DNA from: Verrucomicrobiia bacterium DG1235 | GTDB lineage: Bacteria > Verrucomicrobiota > Verrucomicrobiia > Opitutales > Opitutaceae | Direction: 5' to 3' | Assembly: GCA_000155695.1 (NCBI GenBank) | Contig: DS990592.1 | Coordinates: forward strand, 811,919-875,918 | Length of the DNA stretch: 64,000 nt | In this document: positions 44,021-52,910 of the stretch, one piece after another | Layout: the number at the start of each line of letters is the position of its first letter | How positions within the stretch are numbered: the first letter of the stretch is position 1 | The notes under the pieces: model-generated | The model's database searches: none | What the model saw: the letters and a program-made list of their open reading frames with translations, nothing else | What the model was told of the DNA's origin: nothing | Made by a program: the position numbers and the translations under genes

Positions 44021-45390
44021 TGCCTGAGCCCGCATCCATTCTTATCACTGACATCGATTTTCTTGTCACCGCCGATCAGAAACAAACCGTTCTGCGCAAC
44101 GCATGGATCTACGTAGAAGATGGCTTCATTCAATCCTTCGGATCGGACTCGCCCCCCGAATTTGAAGAAACCGTATCCACCTTGTCAGGACGTGGGAAAA
44201 TCCTCACACCCGGTTTTGTAAACACCCATCATCACCTCTATCAAAACATGGCTCGGGCCTACACCCCGGGGAACAACCTTCCGCTACTCCCTTGGCTGGC
44301 TCACATGAACAAGCTCTGGAAGACCTTCCGCGAAGATGATCTGCACGTATGTACTCGGCTTGGCGCGGCGGAGCTCATGCTCAGTGGCGCAACCACGATT
44401 GCTGACCACCATTACGTTTTTCCGGACGGAGCCAAGGATATGACTGCGGCCCAATTCGACGCCGCAGAGCAAATGGGAGCACGTTTTCACGCCAGCCGTG
44501 GATCGATGAATCTACCGTCTGATCTGATATCTGATTGGGCCTTGCAAGATGAAGATACCATACTCGCCGACACCGAGTCCTTGATCTCCAACTACCATGA
44601 CTCCTCACTCGGCAGCTACCGAAACATTATCGTCGCCCCCTGCGCGGCAACGTCCTGTTCGAAGAGTCTGCTCCAAGCTAGCGCCGACCTTGCAAGGAAG
44701 CACCGTGTCGGGCTTCATACCCATTGTGGCGAAACCCTTGAAGAGAATGATTTTTCAATGGAAAAATTCGGCCTTCGTCCCCTTGACTACCTGATCGAGT
44801 GCGGATGGGACTACGAGCGGGCATGGCTCGCTCACGGCATTCACTTCAATGATCAAGAACTGTCGCAGCTTTCCCAGTACGGCATCGGTGTCGCTCATTG
44901 CCCGAATGCCAATATGCGTTTGGGATCCGGCATCTGCCGCGTACCTGAACTCATCGAAAAAGGGATCAAAGTTGGCGTAGGCGTCGACGGAAGCGCTTCA
45001 AACGATTCGGGACACATGCTAGCGGAAGTTCGTCAAGCCATGTACCTCGCTCGTGTTCGCTACGGGGCTCCTGCCTTGAGCGCTCTCGACGCCATCGACC
45101 TTGGTACTTGGAGGTCCGCTGAGCTCATGGGCCGTAGTGACATTGGGAGAATCGAAATCGGAAAGTGCGGCGACTTCGCTCTCTTTCCTGTGGAAGACCT
45201 TTATTCCAACGGAACTGAAAACCCTGTCGACGCACTACTCATCTGTCACGCTCGCCAAGTATCGGATCTTGTCATTGGAGGAAGGATACGTATCCAGGAC
45301 GGAAATTTTGTGGACATTGATTTACCTGAACTCCAACTCGAACACCGCAAGCGCGCCGCTCGCGTTCGGAGCCAAGCTATCGAAAACTGA
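44020..45390 (+). CDS. 8-Oxoguanine deaminase-like amidohydrolase
   Basis: 456 residues of the TrzN/AtzB-like amidohydrolase group. Metal-binding HxH is His70/His72 in PGFVNTHHHLYQNM; further ligands are in LHTHCGETLEE, WLAHGIHF and VGVDGSASND. The sequence HxHHLYQ...RAYTP...LLPWL and SCSKSLLQASADLARKH is typical of 8-oxoguanine deaminase, which makes urate directly from oxidised guanine; that product enters this same pathway, supporting the call. Guanine deaminase activity is already covered by guaD. Other members hydrolyse chlorinated s-triazines, so exact substrate remains open. Overlaps uraD by one base (TGATG). Confidence 0.85.
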   Translation: MPEPASILITDIDFLVTADQKQTVLRNAWIYVEDGFIQSFGSDSPPEFEETVSTLSGRGKILTPGFVNTHHHLYQNMARAYTPGNNLPLLPWLAHMNKLWKTFREDDLHVCTRLGAAELMLSGATTIADHHYVFPDGAKDMTAAQFDAAEQMGARFHASRGSMNLPSDLISDWALQDEDTILADTESLISNYHDSSLGSYRNIIVAPCAATSCSKSLLQASADLARKHRVGLHTHCGETLEENDFSMEKFGLRPLDYLIECGWDYERAWLAHGIHFNDQELSQLSQYGIGVAHCPNANMRLGSGICRVPELIEKGIKVGVGVDGSASNDSGHMLAEVRQAMYLARVRYGAPALSALDAIDLGTWRSAELMGRSDIGRIEIGKCGDFALFPVEDLYSNGTENPVDALLICHARQVSDLVIGGRIRIQDGNFVDIDLPELQLEHRKRAARVRSQAIEN

Positions 45391-45908
45391 TGACCCTCAA
45401 AGAAGCAAACACGCTACCAGAATCTGAATACATAGAACGGCTCAGTTCGCTCTATGAATACTCTCCTTGGATAGTCGCCCGCTCCTCTAGCCAGCGTCCT
45501 TTCTCAACAATCGAAGCGATGCACAACGCGATGGAGACAATCATCAGAACTGCTCGTGCCGAGGAGAAGATGGCCCTCTTGCTCGCCCATCCTGACCTTG
45601 GAGCAAAGCTTAAACAACTTGCCTCGCTCACCGAGTTCTCGAGAGCCGAGCAATCTAAAGCGGGTTTCGCTAGTCTTCCCCAAACTGAACGCGAGCTTCT
45701 TCAGTCAACCCTGAGTCGCTATCGCGAAAAATTTGGTCACCCCTTCATTCTTTGCGTTACCGAACACTCTGCCACCGAAACATTACCTATCCTGAAAAAC
45801 CGAATTGAAAACGCTCCAGATACGGAACGGTCGAACAGTCTCGATCAAGTCGCTCGAATCGGATGGCACCGCCTCAATCAGCTTATCACCCAACCCCTTA
45901 TCAGATGA
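45390..45908 (+). CDS. uraD: 2-Oxo-4-hydroxy-4-carboxy-5-ureidoimidazoline (OHCU) decarboxylase
   Basis: 172 residues, the usual length. Family residues: YEYSPWIVARSSSQRPFSTIEAM near 22-45, LLLAHPDLGAKL near 70, EFSRAEQSKAGF near 88, and KFGHPFILCV near 116. The histidine in AHPDL and Glu in the next segment belong to the active site. It converts OHCU to (S)-allantoin. Placed after the 8-oxoguanine deaminase-like gene and overlapping uraH (ATGA), so both post-urate enzymes are made together. Confidence 0.94.
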   Translation: MTLKEANTLPESEYIERLSSLYEYSPWIVARSSSQRPFSTIEAMHNAMETIIRTARAEEKMALLLAHPDLGAKLKQLASLTEFSRAEQSKAGFASLPQTERELLQSTLSRYREKFGHPFILCVTEHSATETLPILKNRIENAPDTERSNSLDQVARIGWHRLNQLITQPLIR

Positions 45909-46261
45909 AAGCTAAACTCAGCACCCACGTTCTCGACAATTATCATGGCCGGCCTGCAGGCGGCGTTGCGTGGACCCTAGAGCGACAATCAGCCACAGAA
46001 GAGTGGACCTCGCTTTCCTCGGGCAAAACGAATCAGGACGGGCGCACCGAAAGACCGCTCCTCGAGGATGACGCTCTACTGACGGCCCGCTATCGTCTTA
46101 CCTTTGATTGCGAGTCCTACTATCGAGCTAACGAAGTCGAGTTGTCCGCTCCTCCTTTTCTCGATAAAATAGCAATCGAAGTAAATCTTCTGGCAGGCCA
46201 GAGTTATCATGTCCCCTTGCTTATGACGCCTTGGAGCTACTCCACTTATCGAGGAAGTTAA
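45905..46261 (+). CDS. uraH: 5-Hydroxyisourate hydrolase (transthyretin-like)
   Basis: 118 residues from the ATG overlapping the uraD stop; the longer frame from 45863 lies in uraD. Diagnostic residues of the transthyretin-related hydrolase: LSTHVLDNYHGRPA at the N-terminus (His8), Arg in DGRTERPLL near 45, His in YHVPLLMTPWSY near 104, and the C-terminal signature YRGS. It opens 5-hydroxyisourate to OHCU, the step between PuuD and UraD. No signal peptide, so it acts in the cytoplasm. Confidence 0.95.
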   Translation: MKAKLSTHVLDNYHGRPAGGVAWTLERQSATEEWTSLSSGKTNQDGRTERPLLEDDALLTARYRLTFDCESYYRANEVELSAPPFLDKIAIEVNLLAGQSYHVPLLMTPWSYSTYRGS

Positions 46262-46262
46262 C

Positions 46263-47516
46263 TTGAGAGAAGATCCCAAACAGGCAATTTTTAGAAAGCT
46301 CCTCGAACGTATCGAGATCCTGGGCACGATTAGCTCGGAGCCTAACGCTCTTACACGAATATTTCTTTCGCGGGAAATGGATACAGCCTCGAAGCTTATC
46401 AAATCGTGGATGAATAACGCGGGTCTCATTGCCACCGTCGATCCGATGCAAAACGTAATCGGATCGTGGCCATCCGAAAATGCCTCATCTCCCTCGATCC
46501 ATCTCGGATCCCACTACGACACTGTTATCAATGCAGGTAAGTACGACGGACCTCTCGGACTGCTCCTTTGCATTTCGGCTGTCGAAATATTGCGCCTAGA
46601 AGGCTATGAACCTAAGCATTTTATAAACATATTAGGCTTTTGTGACGAGGAAGGTATCCGCTTTAGCTCTACTTTCCTAGGCAGTTCCTACCTCTGCGGC
46701 ACCTTTGACCTCAACTTTCTCGACAATCGAGATTCAGAAGGAAACACGATGCGAGAGCTCCTTGAATCTCGCGGAATGGATACGAGCCAATTCAACAAAG
46801 CCAAGCCGCTCATTTCGAAAGACGACCTATTTCTCGAACCTCATATCGAGCAAGGTCCTGTTTTGGAGAATCTCGACCTACCGCTAGGCGTAGTCACTGG
46901 AATCGCTGCCCAATCGCGTATTCACGTTTCCATAACCGGAAAGTCCGGACACGCAGGCACAACCCCTCTCGAGCTCAGAAAGGATGCGCTTACCACCGCC
47001 GCAGAAATGATACTCGCCGTCGAAACACTCTTCGACGCGAACTCGAACGCTCGCGCGACCGTTGGTCAAATCAACAATTACCCAAACGCTATCAATGCTA
47101 TCCCGGGAAAAGTCGAGTTCACCATTGATCTTCGACACCCCGTTACCGCCGGACTGAATCAATTGAAGGAAGAGCTTCTCGAAAAGCTGAACTTGATCAT
47201 TCAGAAACGTGATCTCCCTTGTGAAATCGATTTCCTGCAATCCGTCGATTCTATCACCTGTGATCGCGGTATCCAAAAAGCCATGAACAAGGCCTTGGCT
47301 AAACACCAGAAAAGCGTGACAAGCTTCACAAGCGGAGCTGGACACGACACACTGAAGATCGCTCAAACCTGCCGTAGCGGGATGCTTTTCATTCGCTGCC
47401 GTGATGGTCTAAGCCATCACCCAGACGAATACACTTCGCCAGAAGACATCCGGGTGGCTCTAAACGCATGGGTCGACGTCATCCGCGAACTCGATCAAAA
47501 TTTTCCCGAAAGCTAA
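46263..47516 (+). CDS. allC: Allantoate amidohydrolase (M20 family)
   Basis: 417 residues starting at TTG 46263, chosen because GAGGAAG sits at correct spacing before it and the first ATG would remove conserved N-terminal helix. Metal site residues: HLGSHYDTV near 80, Asp in GKYDGPLG, Glu pair in GFCDEEGIRF near 127, His in EPHIEQGP near 195 and His in GLSHHPDEY near 383. This is the allantoate amidohydrolase/N-carbamoyl-amino-acid hydrolase group; operon neighbours favour allantoate, giving ureidoglycine, CO2 and ammonia. It meets the allB start by one base (TAATG). Confidence 0.88.
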   Translation: MREDPKQAIFRKLLERIEILGTISSEPNALTRIFLSREMDTASKLIKSWMNNAGLIATVDPMQNVIGSWPSENASSPSIHLGSHYDTVINAGKYDGPLGLLLCISAVEILRLEGYEPKHFINILGFCDEEGIRFSSTFLGSSYLCGTFDLNFLDNRDSEGNTMRELLESRGMDTSQFNKAKPLISKDDLFLEPHIEQGPVLENLDLPLGVVTGIAAQSRIHVSITGKSGHAGTTPLELRKDALTTAAEMILAVETLFDANSNARATVGQINNYPNAINAIPGKVEFTIDLRHPVTAGLNQLKEELLEKLNLIIQKRDLPCEIDFLQSVDSITCDRGIQKAMNKALAKHQKSVTSFTSGAGHDTLKIAQTCRSGMLFIRCRDGLSHHPDEYTSPEDIRVALNAWVDVIRELDQNFPES

Positions 47517-48841
47517 TGCATGAATTGGTCGTCAGAGATGCCAAAGTCCTTGAGAACGGAAAGTGGCGTATAACCGACATTGGAGTCGATCAGGGAAAGT
47601 TCACGAGCTTTGAGCCCGACTCTGGGCACGCTACACTCGACGCGAAAGAGCGAATCGTTCTTCCCGGAGGCCTCGATCTGCATGTGCATTTCAACGAACC
47701 GGGACGAACCCATTGGGAAGGTTTCGCTACGGGTTCGCTCTCAGCTGCAGCTGGTGGGAACACTTTTCTGGTCGAAATGCCTCTCAATAGCATCCCTTCG
47801 ACCGTATCTGTAGAGTCACTACGGCTGAAACGTAATGCCATAGGCCAGCAATCGCGAGTCGATTACGCTCTCTGGGGAGGGCTTGTTCCTGGTAACGAAA
47901 ACGAACTCCAAGCACTCGCTCAGGCGGGAGTTGCTGGTTTCAAAGCGTTTATGTCGCCGAGCGGAACAGATGATTTCGCTAACAGCGATACAGAGACCCT
48001 ACGCCGTGGAATGAAGGAAATCGCTAAAACGGGAAAAGTCCTCGCCCTCCATGCTGAAGACCCTGCGGTCCTTGAAGCCGCCAACGCAAGCCTGCCAAGC
48101 AAAATCTCCGCTCTCGATTGGGAAAAGTCGCGTCCCGTCGCTGCGGAGGTCTCCGCGATCAAAATTGCGATCGAGCTAGCAGCAGAAACGGGATGCCGCA
48201 TCCATATCGTACATGTTAGTTCTCCCGACGCGCTTCAGGTCATAGTAGAAGCCAAGGCATTAGGCCTGCCTATCACATGTGAGACCTGTCCGCACTACCT
48301 CTTGATTGCCATCAATGAAGCAGACGCAATCGGACCCCTTTCAAAATGCGCGCCGCCTCTTCGCGACCCTAAGACTGTGCGAAATCTTTGGAAGAGTCTG
48401 CGTAATGGAGAAATTGATACGATCGGATCTGATCACTCGCCCTGCCCCCCTGAAATGAAAATTGGCAAATCCTTTTACGACGCATGGGGAGGCATAAGCG
48501 GCCTTCAGCACGGCTTGCCACTTCTGTGGCAGGAAGCCCTCAATGACCCTGAGCTCTTTCAAATACTTATCGATCTTTCCTGCAAATCCCCCAGCGGCCT
48601 CATCGGGTTGGATTCTAAAGGGAGTCTTTCAATTGGCAAAGACGCCGATTTTGCGCTCGTCGAAGAGCTCGAAAGAGCGACTCCCATCTCGACTGCCGAT
48701 CTTCACTATCGCCATCCACAAAGCGCCTACTGCGATAAGCTCCTGCGACTTCAAGTGAGCGAGACATGGCTTCGCGGAAACTGCGTTTACCGACAGGGCA
48801 GAGCAGTTGGCAAGCCTCAGGGCAGACATATCACTTTCTAG
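47516..48841 (+). CDS. allB: Allantoinase
   Basis: 441 residues from the ATG at 47516, which overlaps the allC stop; an in-frame ATG at 47468 lies within allC. Cyclic amidohydrolase features: LDLHVHFNEPGRTHWEGF near 58, the carbamylated Lys in GVAGFKAFMSPSG near 143, HAEDP, IHIVHVSS, ITCETCPHYL and GSDHSPCP near 301. Hydantoinases and dihydroorotases look similar; the ETCPHYL and FMSPSGT segments and the operon point to allantoinase, which converts allantoin to allantoate. Confidence 0.92.
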   Translation: MHELVVRDAKVLENGKWRITDIGVDQGKFTSFEPDSGHATLDAKERIVLPGGLDLHVHFNEPGRTHWEGFATGSLSAAAGGNTFLVEMPLNSIPSTVSVESLRLKRNAIGQQSRVDYALWGGLVPGNENELQALAQAGVAGFKAFMSPSGTDDFANSDTETLRRGMKEIAKTGKVLALHAEDPAVLEAANASLPSKISALDWEKSRPVAAEVSAIKIAIELAAETGCRIHIVHVSSPDALQVIVEAKALGLPITCETCPHYLLIAINEADAIGPLSKCAPPLRDPKTVRNLWKSLRNGEIDTIGSDHSPCPPEMKIGKSFYDAWGGISGLQHGLPLLWQEALNDPELFQILIDLSCKSPSGLIGLDSKGSLSIGKDADFALVEELERATPISTADLHYRHPQSAYCDKLLRLQVSETWLRGNCVYRQGRAVGKPQGRHITF

Positions 48842-48854
48842 ATTTAGTATCCAT

Positions 48855-49328
48855 ATGACGAATGCACAAATGATCAAGCACCTCCGAGCCTGCAACGAGA
48901 TTGCTCAACGAGCTGTTCGCAGAGGACATCACCCTTTTGGAGCAATACTCGTCGCTCCGGATCATGAGGAAGTCCTGCTCACGCAAGGAAACGTGAGCGT
49001 GATTCGTCACGCCGAGAGCGAGTTAGCCCGCAAAGCAGCCGATCTCTATACCGCTAGTTACCTTTGGGATTGTACTCTCGTAAGTACCTTGGAGCCATGT
49101 GCCATGTGCGCGGGTACCCAATATTGGGCGAACATCGGTCGCCTTGTCTACGGAGTAGCGGAAACGAAACTACATGAGCTCACAGGATCCGATGAGCGTA
49201 ACCCAACTCTTTCGCTCCCGTCACGCAGTGTTCTCGATTCCGGACAAAAAGGTATCCAAGTTTTCGGTCCATTTCCAGAAGTCGAGGTGGAGATAATCGC
49301 TCCTCATCTCGATTTCTGGAATACTTAA
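48855..49328 (+). CDS. CDA-fold nucleobase/nucleoside deaminase
   Basis: 157 residues from the ATG at 48855. Zinc-deaminase motifs HAESELA (His-Ala-Glu) near 51 and TLEPCAMCAGT (PCxxC) near 80 are intact. This branch includes B. subtilis-type guanine deaminase, cytosine deaminase and tRNA adenosine deaminase; the ending is not TadA-like. As the last gene of the purine operon it probably deaminates a purine base such as guanine, giving the cluster a second, structurally unrelated guanine deaminase, or it acts on another aminated base. It ends 3 bp before the convergent yhhQ-like stop. Confidence 0.82.
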   Translation: MTNAQMIKHLRACNEIAQRAVRRGHHPFGAILVAPDHEEVLLTQGNVSVIRHAESELARKAADLYTASYLWDCTLVSTLEPCAMCAGTQYWANIGRLVYGVAETKLHELTGSDERNPTLSLPSRSVLDSGQKGIQVFGPFPEVEVEIIAPHLDFWNT

Positions 49329-49330
49329 TT

Positions 49331-50005
49331 TCAACTGTAGTACTGAGGCTCAAGTTCTTTCTCTGGTTTGCCATCCCTTCGAATCCAGCCTACTATCAAA
49401 TATACCAAGGGCGTATCCACGACTGCGACACCCACTTTGAGCACAAAGGTTCCTAGGATCACCTTTGGCAAAACGTCATTCGGTATAATTCCGTAGAATG
49501 CGACGAGATAAAAAAGCGACGTATCCAATAATTGGGAACCAAATGTCGAAGCGTTGTTGCGCAGCCAAAGATGATTTTGTCCTGTTCTACGCTTTATCCA
49601 TTCGAAAACGTAAATATCCCACAGTTGCGCTACCAGTGTCGCAACAAGCGAGCCGGCCACGATTCGTGGAGCTCCCTCGAAAATGGAACGATACGCTTCA
49701 TTGTGAACCCAACCCTCAGCCGGAGCGAGCTTCACGCCGATAACCAACATCACTGTACAAAATATATAAACGATAGTCCCCATATAGACCATGAAGCGAG
49801 CCCTCTTGGCTCCCCAAATTTCAGCCACCGCATCCGTACAGGGGAAGGTCAATGCGTGCACAAAAGAGCCATAGCTGAAAGCGAGAACCCCTAGCCCAAT
49901 CGCGGACAGATCCAGTGGGACCAATTTTACGGTTAAGCTCTGCAGCATCCCCCAAAAACCGACATAAAATCCAAATAGAATCAGGTACTTCGTTTCTCGA
50001 CTCAT
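49331..50005 (-). CDS. yhhQ: VUT-family (YhhQ-like) queuosine-precursor transporter
   Basis: 224 residues from the ATG at 50005; the frame extends to 50125 but that part is not membrane-like and the internal start has GAGAAG before it. Six membrane segments are visible (YLILFGFYVGFWGMLQSL first). Conserved VUT signatures: FSYGSFVHALTFPCTDAVAEIWG near 44-66, AQLWDIYVFEWIKRRTG near 140 and NNASTFGSQLLDTSLFY near 165. E. coli YhhQ imports preQ0/preQ1, 7-deazapurines. Convergent with the purine operon and divergent from the xanthine permease. No riboswitch was recognised in its leader. Confidence 0.85.
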   Translation of the reverse strand: MSRETKYLILFGFYVGFWGMLQSLTVKLVPLDLSAIGLGVLAFSYGSFVHALTFPCTDAVAEIWGAKRARFMVYMGTIVYIFCTVMLVIGVKLAPAEGWVHNEAYRSIFEGAPRIVAGSLVATLVAQLWDIYVFEWIKRRTGQNHLWLRNNASTFGSQLLDTSLFYLVAFYGIIPNDVLPKVILGTFVLKVGVAVVDTPLVYLIVGWIRRDGKPEKELEPQYYS

Positions 50006-50279
50006 TGCTTCTCGCCTAAAGCAGGTTCGGTGCCGCAAAAGAGACCATCCAACTGCGAAACTGCCAACGAGCAGAGCAGTCCATTCGCCATCAGGTATTA
50101 TCGAACGATGCAATTGCCGCTGCAAGGGTTCCTGGGCTCCACGTATTTGAAATCTACCGACAATCCACGACTCTCACTTAAGCCTCCTCCGGAGATCCAT
50201 TTTATCACTTTCACGCCTGCGGAATCCTTTACCCTTTGATTTGTCCCTCCCGTTGGTAAGCTATCTGCTCTAGGTGGGC

Positions 50280-51623
50280 ATGTCCAAACCCGCACCTTCG
50301 AAAGAGTCGGACTCCTCTCTGCTCCTCTATCCACACGACTCCCTGATGTCGCCTGGCAAGGCGACGGTCGCAGCCGTTCAACAAGTCGTAGCGATGTTCG
50401 TTGGCTGTATCACGCCGATCCTGATCTTTACTTCCGTTGTCAACGTCGAGCCCGATGTGCAGCACTACATGATCAGCATGGCTTTGCTGGCATCCGGCAT
50501 CGGAACTTTTCTCCAAGCAAAACGCTTTGGCCCTATTGGTTCCGGCCTTCTCTCTATAAACGGAACCAGCTTCGCCTATGTTGACCTGCTCCTTCGAGCT
50601 GGAAATGAGGGCGGCATACCCCTCGCTTGCGGTATGGCGCTTGCCGCAGTTCCTCTGCAGTTTCTGTTAGCTCTTTCCATGCCGTTTCTTCGTTCCATCA
50701 TTTCACCACTTGTAGCCGGCATCGTCGTCTTGCTCATCGGACTCGACCTGATACCTGTAGCCGGGTACTACATCACGAGTGAACTTGGCGACAAAGCCGG
50801 CTGGCATACGAATGCGATCATCGCATCGCTCGTAGTGCTCTCGCTCATACTTTCCCAGCTTTCACGAAGACCCTCTATTCGAATGAGCGCCCCCATCATA
50901 GCGATCGCTCTTGGCTATCTCGTCGCCGCCGGACTCGGCGTTATGAAATGGCCCGAATTTCAGTCCGACAACTGGATTACGCTACCCCGGTTTCTCCCCT
51001 ACGGCCTAGCGTTCAAATGGGAGTTGCTACTCCCCTTCGCCATCATCTACATCGTTTCCTCAATCGAAGCCATCGGCGACCTCTCTGCTACTGCCAGCCT
51101 TTCCGGCATGAAAACTTCCGGAATCGATTTCTGGAAGCGACTGAGGGGAGGTATTCTTTCTGACGCGATCACAAGCGCCCTTGCCTGCCTGCTAAATGCT
51201 TTTCCGACCGCGACCTTTTCGCAAAACAATGGCGTAATTCAGCTTACCGGCGTAGGCAGCCGACAGGTCGGATTCTATGTAGCAGCTATTCTCATCCTTA
51301 CCGGGCTGCTACCGCAGACTGGATACATTTTCAGCGTCATGCCGAGTCCCGTCCTTGGCGGAGTCACCCTTGTGCTCTTTGGCATGATCGCAGTCGCTGG
51401 ACTGCGGATGATTATCGAAGCGGGATTTAGCCAAACGTCTATGCTCATTGTCGCCATCAGCCTGGGAATCGCCTTCAGCGTACCGACTCAGGAGGCCTAC
51501 GTCGCCCAACTGCCGGGGTTTCTTTCGGCAATCCTCTCCTCAAAAGTAGCTACTGGTGGCCTCGTGGCCATGGTGCTCTGCTATTCGCTTCAAAGCGGAA
51601 GAGCAAAAAGTGGCGCTGCGTAG
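50280..51623 (+). CDS. NCS2 xanthine/urate-type permease
   Basis: 447 residues from the ATG at 50280, preceded by AGGTGG at good spacing; the upstream GTG at 50274 is less likely. About 12-14 membrane segments. Family motifs: LLSINGTSFAYV near 100 (QH/NG-T segment of TM3), SSIEAIGDLSATASLSG near 261-277 (substrate-binding Glu), and the signature QNNGVIQLTGVGSRQVG near 320. NCS2 proteins with the NNGxxxxTGVxSRxVG motif carry xanthine or urate with protons. Position next to the purine operon supports xanthine or urate import. Divergent from the yhhQ-like gene, about 275 bp between starts. Confidence 0.9.
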   Translation: MSKPAPSKESDSSLLLYPHDSLMSPGKATVAAVQQVVAMFVGCITPILIFTSVVNVEPDVQHYMISMALLASGIGTFLQAKRFGPIGSGLLSINGTSFAYVDLLLRAGNEGGIPLACGMALAAVPLQFLLALSMPFLRSIISPLVAGIVVLLIGLDLIPVAGYYITSELGDKAGWHTNAIIASLVVLSLILSQLSRRPSIRMSAPIIAIALGYLVAAGLGVMKWPEFQSDNWITLPRFLPYGLAFKWELLLPFAIIYIVSSIEAIGDLSATASLSGMKTSGIDFWKRLRGGILSDAITSALACLLNAFPTATFSQNNGVIQLTGVGSRQVGFYVAAILILTGLLPQTGYIFSVMPSPVLGGVTLVLFGMIAVAGLRMIIEAGFSQTSMLIVAISLGIAFSVPTQEAYVAQLPGFLSAILSSKVATGGLVAMVLCYSLQSGRAKSGAA

Positions 51624-51689
51624 CTGGGTCAAGGCTTGCGCCGCAGGCGGGCCTGAAGAATATTCCTGACACAGCTAGTCCTCTTTTCC

Positions 51690-52700
51690 ATGCCAAACAA
51701 AGTAACAAAAATCCTGCAAAGCCAGAGCTTTACACTAGCGCTGATCGGAGCGGTCCTGACCGCTATCTTCTTGCCTGAGCTTGGAGTGAAGGGAGGCCCG
51801 CTGAAAACGGAAATCACCACCAAAATCGCAGTCGCGCTCACATTCGTCATTCAAGGATTGTCGCTTCCCACCCGCCACATTGCAGCCAGCGCCGCAAAAT
51901 TCCGACTCCATGCATTTTGCCAAGTCGCTATCTTTGTTCTTAGTCCCGCTCTGATGTTAGGCTTCTTAGCCGTCTTCGGTTCATGGATACATCTAGAAAT
52001 GAAAGCAGGCTTTTTCTACCTTGCCGCTTTACCCACCACAATTTCCTCAGCAATCGTTATGACATCCAATAGCGAGGGAGACAGCTCCGCAGCGCTCTTC
52101 TCGACGACTCTGTCGAACGTGCTCGGTATTTTTATCACCCCTCTATTATGCGCCCAATTTCTAGCGGCTTCGTCTGATGCGGCTCCCCCTTTATCCTCGC
52201 TGATTGCAAAGCTCTCCTTGCTCGTGCTTCTACCTCTTGTCCTTGGACAACTGATACGTCCTTTCGTGCGCGAATGGGCTCTCGCTTCAAAAAAGCTCTT
52301 CAAACGCCTGAGCAACAGCTTTATTGTTTTCATCGTATACGCAGCCTTCTGCCAGAGCGTAAGCAATGGGATTTGGGCTGACATCGGGGCCGGAGCAGTG
52401 GTGAGTACTCTGCTCTTCACGCTCCTGTTTCTTCTCCTCTTCTCGACGGTCGTTTGGTACGCCAGCCCGATCGCTTCATCAAAAATGCCCGAACGAATCG
52501 CCGCGTTCTTCTGCGGTTCGCAAAAGACGCTCGCAGCAGGCGTACCCATGGCTTCGATACTTTTTGCAACCCTTCCCGGCACCAGCGAATTCCAAACCAT
52601 CGGTCTAATTATCCTCCCCTTAATGTGCTATCACCCCTTGCAACTTCTTCTAGCCGGAGGGATTTCTCCCTACCTAGCGAAGCTAGCCAAACGCAGCTAA
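51690..52700 (+). CDS. Bile acid:sodium symporter (SLC10A7/P7-type) family transporter
   Basis: 336 residues with about ten hydrophobic segments. AVALTFVIQGLSLPT, FFYLAALPTTISSAIVMTSNSEGDSSAALFSTTLSN and the late SQKTLAAGVPMASILF are hallmarks of the SLC10A7-like branch of the bile acid:sodium symporter fold. The prokaryotic members have largely unknown substrates (organic anions). It follows the NCS2 permease by 66 bp on the same strand and may be cotranscribed; whether it carries a purine-breakdown product such as an ureide or oxalurate is speculation. Confidence 0.85.
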   Translation: MPNKVTKILQSQSFTLALIGAVLTAIFLPELGVKGGPLKTEITTKIAVALTFVIQGLSLPTRHIAASAAKFRLHAFCQVAIFVLSPALMLGFLAVFGSWIHLEMKAGFFYLAALPTTISSAIVMTSNSEGDSSAALFSTTLSNVLGIFITPLLCAQFLAASSDAAPPLSSLIAKLSLLVLLPLVLGQLIRPFVREWALASKKLFKRLSNSFIVFIVYAAFCQSVSNGIWADIGAGAVVSTLLFTLLFLLLFSTVVWYASPIASSKMPERIAAFFCGSQKTLAAGVPMASILFATLPGTSEFQTIGLIILPLMCYHPLQLLLAGGISPYLAKLAKRS

Positions 52701-52797
52701 AAAACGAACTCCCAACCAAACGCCGAACCTTCTCATACTCCGGCTACCTAAAACCAAGAGTTACCCTTCGCAGTCCACACAGAGAATCTTAACTATA

Positions 52798-52837
52798 GGC
52801 GCAATCCAATGTCTAACGTTAGACATTGGATTGCGCC
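52798..52837. repeat. 40-bp perfect palindrome
   Basis: Left half GGCGCAATCCAATGTCTAAC and right half GTTAGACATTGGATTGCGCC are exact reverse complements with no spacer. It lies 98 bp after the transporter stop. No T run follows on either strand. It could act as a bidirectional transcript end, a protein-binding site or a cruciform-forming element. Confidence 0.85.
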
Positions 52838-52910
52838 GAACTCCGAAAGCCCGCCTCTCCAAGGCTTATTCGGGGACTGGGAAGGATCGGTATGCCCTGC
52901 ATTGAGTTCT

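Noticed and set aside
50006-50279. preQ1 or purine riboswitch upstream of the yhhQ-like or permease gene
   Set aside because: The known preQ1 and purine aptamer core sequences were looked for and not recognised.
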